Shown: positions 6,043-10,450 of the stretch, piece after piece
How the letters are laid out: every line of letters starts with the position of its first letter
Position numbering within the stretch: position 1 is the first letter of the stretch
Assembly (NCBI GenBank): GCA_027068695.1
Contig: JAMOMG010000155.1
Location: 1-10,450 of the forward strand
Direction of reading: 5' to 3'
Length of the DNA stretch: 10,450 nucleotides
Source of the DNA: Flavobacteriaceae bacterium
Lineage (GTDB): Bacteria; Bacteroidota; Bacteroidia; Flavobacteriales; Flavobacteriaceae
The notes under the pieces: model-generated
The model's database searches: none
Told to the model about the DNA's origin: nothing
What the model saw: the letters and a program-made list of their open reading frames with translations, nothing else
Position numbers and translations under genes: made by a program

Positions 6043-7365
6043 TTATTTGTAAACTTCTTTTACAAATTTTTCATAGTTTACTTCTTTTACTTTAAACGTA
6101 ATATTTTCTTTGTAAAAGTTTAGTAATTTTTGACTCACCAATTGTTCTTGTAAACGCTTTGCTTCATCTTGATTACTCAATACTCTTTGTACAATATCAT
6201 CCAATTCTTTTTCTTCAGGGTTTAACTGACCGTATTGAGCCATTTGCGCTTTTACAAAACCTTTTGCAAATTCTTTTAACTCTTCGAAATCTATTTTAAT
6301 ATTGTTTTCTTTTAATACTTTTCCTTCTATTAATTGATAACGCAATGCTTTTTCAGATTTTTCAAATTCTTCTTCAGCTTGCTCAGAAGTCATTGGTTTT
6401 TCACCAGCAACAGCTAACCATTTTTTTAAAAATTCAGCAGGCAACTCAAATTTTGTATTTTCAACTAAATATTCAGTCACATCATTTAACAATTGTTGAT
6501 CTGCTTGTGTTTGGAATTGTTTTTCAGCATCTTCTTTTATTTTTGCAACTAACTCTTCCTTAGATTTAACAACACCAGGGCCAAAAACTTTATCAAATAG
6601 TTCTTGGTTTACCTCTGCAAGTTGAGTTTCGTTAATCTCTTCAATAGTAAATGTTACTGGAATATCCAATCCGTGAATGGCATCGTGGTCTAATCCAAGC
6701 GCCCCCATTAGTTTGTGGTCGTCATCAAAAAGACCTTTGGTTTTTAGCTCAATAACATCTCCAACTTTTTTACCAATAAATTTCTTTTGGTTTACTTTTC
6801 CTTTTATTGAAGCTAGTTCAATAGTAGATTTTTTATTGATTTCTTTTTCTTCATTTACAAAGGTTCCTGTAATATTTACACCTTCTTCAACAACTGGTTT
6901 TGCAACAATTTTTCCGTAACGCTTTTGAATATTTTCAACTTCTTTTTCTAATAATTCCTCATCAGCAATAATGTTGTATTGCGTAATTTTCTTTTTAGCA
7001 TCTAATTTAACTTCAAACTGAGGTGCTAATCCTAATTCAAATTCAAACAAATAATCCTCAGCTTCCCAAGAAAAATCGTCTTTCATTTTTGGTAACGGGT
7101 TTCCAAGAATGTCAAGTTTTTCTTCCACTAAAAAATTATTTAATGATTCTTGTAGCAGTTTATTCACTTCATCAATCATTACAGACTTTCCGTATTGTTT
7201 TTTCACCATTCCCATTGGCACTTGTCCTTTTCTAAATCCTGGGATATCGGCTTTTTTACGGTAATCTTTTAAAATAGTTGCTACTTTATCTTGGTAATCA
7301 GCAGCTGAAATCTCAACTTTCACCACTGCATTTAACGCATCAATATTTTCTTTTGTAATATTCAT
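6043..7365 (-). CDS. tig: Trigger factor, ribosome-associated chaperone
   Basis: Trigger factor binds the ribosome near the exit tunnel and shields new polypeptides. The 440 residues begin with the ribosome-binding domain, with the signature GFRKGQVP at 43-50, equivalent to the F-R-K loop that contacts ribosomal protein L23. The middle segment (about 150-245) occupies the place of the FKBP-type prolyl isomerase domain but is strongly divergent from the E. coli domain. It lacks recognisable aromatic pocket motifs, so isomerase activity is doubtful. The C-terminal half (about 250-440) is charged and helix-rich, as expected for the substrate-cradling arms. Length is close to E. coli Tig (432). 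It has its own promoter at 7405-7435 and a terminator just past the stop. It is not adjacent to clpPX, which lies 3.4 kb to the left behind two opposite-strand genes. Confidence 0.93.
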   Translation of the reverse strand: MNITKENIDALNAVVKVEISAADYQDKVATILKDYRKKADIPGFRKGQVPMGMVKKQYGKSVMIDEVNKLLQESLNNFLVEEKLDILGNPLPKMKDDFSWEAEDYLFEFELGLAPQFEVKLDAKKKITQYNIIADEELLEKEVENIQKRYGKIVAKPVVEEGVNITGTFVNEEKEINKKSTIELASIKGKVNQKKFIGKKVGDVIELKTKGLFDDDHKLMGALGLDHDAIHGLDIPVTFTIEEINETQLAEVNQELFDKVFGPGVVKSKEELVAKIKEDAEKQFQTQADQQLLNDVTEYLVENTKFELPAEFLKKWLAVAGEKPMTSEQAEEEFEKSEKALRYQLIEGKVLKENNIKIDFEELKEFAKGFVKAQMAQYGQLNPEEKELDDIVQRVLSNQDEAKRLQEQLVSQKLLNFYKENITFKVKEVNYEKFVKEVYK

Positions 7366-7404
7366 TTTATGCTTTTTTATCTTAAATCATTAAAAAATCG
7401 GGTG

Positions 7405-7435
7405 CAAAATTACTGTTTTTTATGAACTTGGCAAA
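7405..7435 (-). promoter_or_regulatory. Bacteroidota-type promoter of tig
   Basis: On the minus strand TTTG (7435-7432) is followed after exactly 19 bases by TAATTTTG (7412-7405), an exact fit to the Bacteroidota primary-sigma consensus TTTG-N19-TAnnTTTG. The -7 element lies 39 bases upstream of the tig ATG, giving a leader of about 30 bases. This is the clearest promoter in the window. Confidence 0.75.
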
Positions 7436-7448
7436 GTATTTAACTCAT

Positions 7449-7808
7449 TCAATTCCAACTATTTTCATTCTTTTCGTTTAAAAATGAAAATAAAAACGAT
7501 TGAAATAGTGATAATAACAAACTAAACAACAAGGCTATCCAAAATCCTGAGACTGCAAATCCACTAACAAAATAATCGGCTAACAGTATAATTACCGCAT
7601 TAATTACTAATAAAAATAACCCAAAAGTTACAATAGTTGCCGGTAATGTAAAAAAGATAAGCAATGGTTTTACCGTAACTCTTAGTAAACCTAAAACAAT
7701 TGCAACAATAATTGCACTGGTATAATTTGCAATTTCAACACCGGGTAAAAATTTAGCTAATATTACAACTGCAACTGCTGTTAATAATACTTTTAAAATT
7801 AATTTCAT
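7449..7808 (-). CDS. Small four-helix membrane protein, 'phage holin family 4' type (PF04020-like)
   Basis: A 119-residue integral membrane protein of unknown function. Four hydrophobic segments can be seen at about residues 5-22, 31-50, 54-79 and 86-110, with conserved family features GLLRVTVKPLL (about 40-50) and a TFGLFLLVINA stretch (about 61-71). The C-terminus is a short polar tail. Database entries often call this family a phage holin, but the gene sits among housekeeping genes with no endolysin or phage gene nearby, so a role in host lysis is unlikely. It is 28 bases downstream of the hydrolase gene and on the same strand, so probably the third gene of the pdxJ operon; tig follows 83 bases later with its own promoter. 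Confidence 0.8.
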   Translation of the reverse strand: MKLILKVLLTAVAVVILAKFLPGVEIANYTSAIIVAIVLGLLRVTVKPLLIFFTLPATIVTFGLFLLVINAVIILLADYFVSGFAVSGFWIALLFSLLLSLFQSFLFSFLNEKNENSWN

Positions 7809-7836
7809 TTTTTTTAATTTATAATGCGTTATAAAA

Positions 7837-8628
7837 TTAACTATAATTATGCCAATTCTCTTTTTTAGCTAAAAACCTGACAACTTCACTATAAAATTGT
7901 GTTGGATTCTCTGCATGAAGCCAATGCCCTGCATTTTTGACAGTTACAATTTTAGCGTTTGGAAAGTGAGCTGAAATTAATGGTACATCTTTAGTTGTTA
8001 TATAATTTGAGTTTTCTCCTTTTAAAAACAACGTATCTCCTTCAAAATGTGTAAATGAAGGTAGGGCTTCACCCACTTCTGCATTATTCACGGTTAAACT
8101 TTGTAAATTAAAACGATAATCTAATTTTCCTTTCTCTTTCCAATATACATTTTTCAATAAAAATTGAATAATTCCCTCTTCTTTAATGTAAATTCTCAAT
8201 ACTTCTTCAACTTTTTTCCGTGAGTTGTGTATTGAAAAATTAACTTCATTTAAGGCTTCTAATATTTGTTGATGATGTGGCTTGTATGCCCTTGGGCTTA
8301 TATCTGCAACAATTAATTTAGCAATTAATTCTGGAAAAGTAACGGCAAAAAGCATCGCTACCTTCCCTCCCATAGAATGCCCCAATAAAATAACATTCTG
8401 TAAATTATGATATTGGATGTAATTGTATAAATCTTCCACTAATAGTTCATAATCAAAATCATCACTGTGAAAACTCCTTCCATGATTACGTTGGTCTATT
8501 AAATGTACTTCATAATTTTTAGCAAATTGCATTCCAAGTGATTTCCAGTTATCACTCATTCCAAAATAACCGTGCAGTATAAGTAATGGTTTTCCCTTCC
8601 CTAAAATTGTTGAGTGCAAAATTCTCAT
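7837..8628 (-). CDS. Alpha/beta-hydrolase, YbfF-like esterase
   Basis: A cytoplasmic serine hydrolase of the alpha/beta fold, 263 residues, resembling E. coli esterase YbfF. The oxyanion loop is LHGYFGMSDNW (18-28), followed by IDQRNHGRS (44-52). The nucleophile is Ser85 in GHSMGG. The probable acid is Asp109 in ADISP, 24 residues later as between Ser89 and Asp113 of YbfF. The base is His235 in AGHWLHAENP. There is no signal peptide. YbfF acts on short-chain esters and acyl-CoA thioesters; the natural substrate here cannot be read. Its ATG overlaps the pdxJ stop in the sequence ATGA (8628-8625), so translation is probably coupled to pdxJ. No sequence reason links it to pyridoxal phosphate synthesis beyond this context. 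Confidence 0.88.
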   Translation of the reverse strand: MRILHSTILGKGKPLLILHGYFGMSDNWKSLGMQFAKNYEVHLIDQRNHGRSFHSDDFDYELLVEDLYNYIQYHNLQNVILLGHSMGGKVAMLFAVTFPELIAKLIVADISPRAYKPHHQQILEALNEVNFSIHNSRKKVEEVLRIYIKEEGIIQFLLKNVYWKEKGKLDYRFNLQSLTVNNAEVGEALPSFTHFEGDTLFLKGENSNYITTKDVPLISAHFPNAKIVTVKNAGHWLHAENPTQFYSEVVRFLAKKENWHNYS

Positions 8629-9353
8629 TGTTTAGATACCATACTTAACTTATACTTGTACATATTAATTACATTTTCTAATCCTAAGTATAACGATTCT
8701 GCAATTAATGCGTGACCAATGGAGACTTCACTCAAATTTGGAATGTTTTCAGCAAAAAACTGAATATTGTCTAAACTTAAATCGTGACCTGCATTTATTC
8801 CTAAACCAAGTTCTGTTGCCAAAATGGCACTATTAGCATATGGTTTAATAGCTTCCTTATTCCCCAATCCATATTGTGTAGCAAATTCTTCGGTATACAA
8901 TTCTATTCTATCTGCTCCGGTAGTTGCCGCTGCTTCAATTAATTTTAAATCTGTATCAATAAAAATAGAGGTTCGTATACCTTTTCGTTTAAACTCTGTA
9001 ATAATTTCTGTTAAAAAAGATTGGTGTTTAATAGTATTCCAACCCGCATTAGAAGTAACTGCATCAATGGCATCTGGAACTAAAGTTACTTGGGTTGGGC
9101 ATATTTTAAGCACCATATCCATAAATTTAGGGATTGGATTTCCTTCAATATTAAATTCAGTAGTTACTATTTTTTTTAAATCGTATGCATCTTGATAACG
9201 AATATGACGCTCATCAGGTCTCGGATGAATGGTAATTCCATCAGCTCCAAAATCCTGAATATCAGAAGACACCTTGACAACATTAGGAAAATCACCTCCT
9301 CTGGAATTACGTAATGTTGCTATTTTATTTACATTTACACTTAATTTTATCAT
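8625..9353 (-). CDS. pdxJ: Pyridoxine 5'-phosphate synthase PdxJ
   Basis: PdxJ closes the pyridine ring, joining 1-deoxy-D-xylulose 5-phosphate and 3-amino-2-oxopropyl phosphate to give pyridoxine 5'-phosphate, the last ring-forming step of the DXP-dependent vitamin B6 pathway. The 242-residue TIM barrel has the N-terminal signature LSVNVNKIATLRNSRGG (4-20), GADGITIHPRPDERHI (36-51; His43, Arg45 and His50 are likely active-site residues), Glu70 in NIEGNP, GINAGHDLSLDN (His190) and a phosphate-site stretch SIGHALIAES near 212-221. Where E. coli has Asp-His at positions 9-10, this protein has Asn-Lys, which I remember as usual in Bacteroidota. Length is normal. It is the first gene of a minus-strand operon, coupled to the hydrolase, and diverges from the CBS-protein gene. 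Confidence 0.96.
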   Translation of the reverse strand: MIKLSVNVNKIATLRNSRGGDFPNVVKVSSDIQDFGADGITIHPRPDERHIRYQDAYDLKKIVTTEFNIEGNPIPKFMDMVLKICPTQVTLVPDAIDAVTSNAGWNTIKHQSFLTEIITEFKRKGIRTSIFIDTDLKLIEAAATTGADRIELYTEEFATQYGLGNKEAIKPYANSAILATELGLGINAGHDLSLDNIQFFAENIPNLSEVSIGHALIAESLYLGLENVINMYKYKLSMVSKQ

Positions 9354-9384
9354 TCTTAAAACACGTTAATTTAAATTGGGTAAG

Positions 9385-9392
9385 CAAATTTA
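9385..9392 (-). promoter_or_regulatory. Putative -7 element for the pdxJ operon
   Basis: The minus strand reads TAAATTTG, an exact match to TAnnTTTG, 31 bases upstream of the pdxJ start in the 100-base divergent gap. No clear TTTG at 19-21 bases further upstream is visible, so only half of the promoter is supported. A promoter for the divergent CBS gene must lie in the same gap, but I could not single one out. Confidence 0.45.
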
Positions 9393-9453
9393 CGAAGTAA
9401 GAATATGATTTTGGTTTTATTTTTGATTAATTTGTACTATAATAGCAATTGGA

Positions 9454-10113
9454 ATGAAAAATATCCCATACATATTAAAGGAATTTGAAGCATTTACTTT
9501 ACAAACAAAGATTGCCGATGTGAAGTCTCTTTTTAATGAAACTACATATTCTCATTTTCCTGTCATAAAAAACAACCAACTTATTGGTTTAGTTTCTGAA
9601 ACTGATATACAAGGAATTACGGAAGACAATAAAACGTTAAATGATTTTCAACTTTTATTTAGTTTGTTCTTCACAGAAGAAAACAATAATTTATTAGAAA
9701 TTTTAAAAGTTTTTGCTTTAAATGAAACAAATTTAATCCCTGTTATTAGTGTTCAAAAAGAATATTTGGGTTACTATGATTTGATTGATGTATTGCACGC
9801 ATATAGAAATACACCATTTTTAAATAACGAAGGCTCTATCTTAATTTTAGAAAAAGAAATAAGGGATTACTCCTTTAGCGAAATTTGTCAAATTGTAGAA
9901 TCTGACAATGGTAAAATTTTAGGTGTTTTCATTTCTGAAAGCAATTCAACTTCAGTAAAAATTACCCTTAAATTTAGTTCGCAAGATGTAAATGAAATCA
10001 TACAGTCTTTTAGACGTTATGACTATAAAGTGCTTTCAAATCATAAAGAAGATTATTATTTGGAAGAGTTAAAAGACAGAACCAACTACCTACAGAAATA
10101 CTTAAATATTTAA
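9454..10113 (+). CDS. CBS-domain protein with ACT-like C-terminal domain, coupled to nadK
   Basis: A soluble 219-residue protein with two tandem CBS repeats (about 1-60 and 65-120), for example HFPVIKNNQLIGLVSETDI and NLIPVISVQKEYLGYYDLID, which form the usual beta-turn-beta patterns. CBS pairs generally bind adenine nucleotides and act as energy or cofactor sensors. The C-terminal part (about 126-195) has alternating strands and helices (EIRDYSFSEICQIVES, then VKITLKFSSQDVNEIIQSF) that suggest an ACT-like regulatory fold; this is a weaker call. No catalytic domain or membrane segment is seen. The stop codon lies only 2 bases before the nadK ATG, so the two genes are surely co-transcribed and a regulatory link to NAD(P) level is plausible. 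I believe the pair is conserved in Flavobacteriaceae. Function is not established from sequence alone. Confidence 0.8.
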   Translation: MKNIPYILKEFEAFTLQTKIADVKSLFNETTYSHFPVIKNNQLIGLVSETDIQGITEDNKTLNDFQLLFSLFFTEENNNLLEILKVFALNETNLIPVISVQKEYLGYYDLIDVLHAYRNTPFLNNEGSILILEKEIRDYSFSEICQIVESDNGKILGVFISESNSTSVKITLKFSSQDVNEIIQSFRRYDYKVLSNHKEDYYLEELKDRTNYLQKYLNI

Positions 10114-10115
10114 GA

Positions 10116-10450
10116 ATGAAAATTGCTATTTACGGCCAGTATTACAAACCTGAAGATAAAAAATATGTTGAAGAATTATTTGATATATTAAAAACCAATT
10201 CGGTAACATTTGTTATTGAAAAAAATTACTATTCGGGCCTAAAAAAGCATATTGAAATTTCAACAGCTAAAACATTTCGCTCTCATAAAGAATTGGATAA
10301 TTCATTTGATTTTATGGTTACAATTGGGGGTGATGGTACTATTTTAAGAGCTGTAACTTTTATTAGAAATTCAAACATTCCCATTGTTGGTATCAACACA
10401 GGTAGATTGGGCTTTTTAGCAACTGTTCAAAAAGAAGAAATAAAAAATGC
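10116..10450 (+). CDS. nadK: NAD kinase, N-terminal part (gene runs off the right edge)
   Basis: NAD kinase phosphorylates NAD to NADP, the only route to NADP in most bacteria. The first 111 residues are visible, starting MKIAIYGQYYKPEDKKYVEE. The diagnostic catalytic and nucleotide-binding motif GGDGT is at 71-75, preceded by FMVTI, and the second family motif INTGRLGFLA is at 93-102. The N-terminal alpha/beta domain therefore looks intact. The NE/D motif and the C-terminal beta-sandwich domain lie beyond the window. The ATG follows the CBS-protein stop (TAA at 10111-10113) after 2 bases, so translation is probably coupled. Confidence 0.95.
   Translation, partial: MKIAIYGQYYKPEDKKYVEELFDILKTNSVTFVIEKNYYSGLKKHIEISTAKTFRSHKELDNSFDFMVTIGGDGTILRAVTFIRNSNIPIVGINTGRLGFLATVQKEEIKN

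Noticed and set aside
7461..7491. Inverted repeat ATTTTCATT / AATGAAAAT at the end of the membrane-protein gene as a terminator
   Set aside because: The stem is almost all A and T, has a 13-base loop, lies inside the coding sequence and has no following T tract on the minus strand.
7449..7808. Prophage or lysis gene, because the family is named 'phage holin'
   Set aside because: No phage structural, integrase or endolysin gene nearby, and the gene is in a run with pdxJ and tig; this family is common in chromosomes outside prophages.
8824..9195. Open frame of 123 codons on the plus strand, antisense to pdxJ
   Set aside because: Fully inside pdxJ with no recognisable motif; best explained as the complement of a conserved gene.
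9409..9447. Promoter for the CBS-protein gene (TTTTGG near 9409 with TACTATAA near 9435)
   Set aside because: The downstream half does not match TAnnTTTG well; in DNA this AT-rich such partial matches are expected by chance.

Overview
This window is a stretch of chromosome from a low-GC member of the Bacteroidota, most likely family Flavobacteriaceae. The evidence is the AT-rich DNA, weak Shine-Dalgarno sequences, Bacteroidota-type promoter elements (TAnnTTTG, in one case with TTTG 19 bases upstream), and protein variants typical of that group (PdxJ with VNVNKIATLRN, ClpP beginning MDYGKEF). Almost everything in it is housekeeping. I found no mobile element, CRISPR array, defence system or tRNA/rRNA gene, and no convincing new multi-gene system.

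Left part (1-2617, all minus strand): the 5' part of dnaG (primase), then clpX and clpP. In transcription order this is clpP -> clpX -> terminator -> dnaG. ClpP and ClpX form the main ATP-dependent protease of the cytoplasm. DnaG starts at TTG, and all four zinc ligands of its normally zinc-binding N-terminal domain are replaced.

Middle (2771-5732, plus strand): a secreted M1-family metallopeptidase and a DEAD-box RNA helicase whose motif II reads DEVD. They are followed by a 310-base non-coding stretch (5733-6042) packed with repeats: a perfect 33-base palindrome between short direct repeats, a degenerate dispersed-repeat-like hairpin, and a strong bidirectional terminator. These two genes and the repeats lie between trigger factor and clpPX, which are adjacent in many bacteria.

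Right part (6043-9353, minus strand): pdxJ -> alpha/beta hydrolase -> small four-helix membrane protein -> trigger factor (tig). pdxJ and the hydrolase share a 4-base ATGA overlap. tig has its own well-formed promoter. Diverging from pdxJ, on the plus strand, is a CBS-domain protein (9454-10113). It is followed after 2 bases by the start of nadK (NAD kinase), which runs off the window edge.

In function, the window groups protein quality control (Tig, ClpP, ClpX), replication priming (DnaG), RNA remodelling (helicase) and cofactor synthesis (PdxJ for pyridoxal phosphate, NadK for NADP). The points most worth a second look are the zinc-less primase, the repeat-rich scar between helicase and tig, and the CBS/ACT-like protein coupled to nadK.
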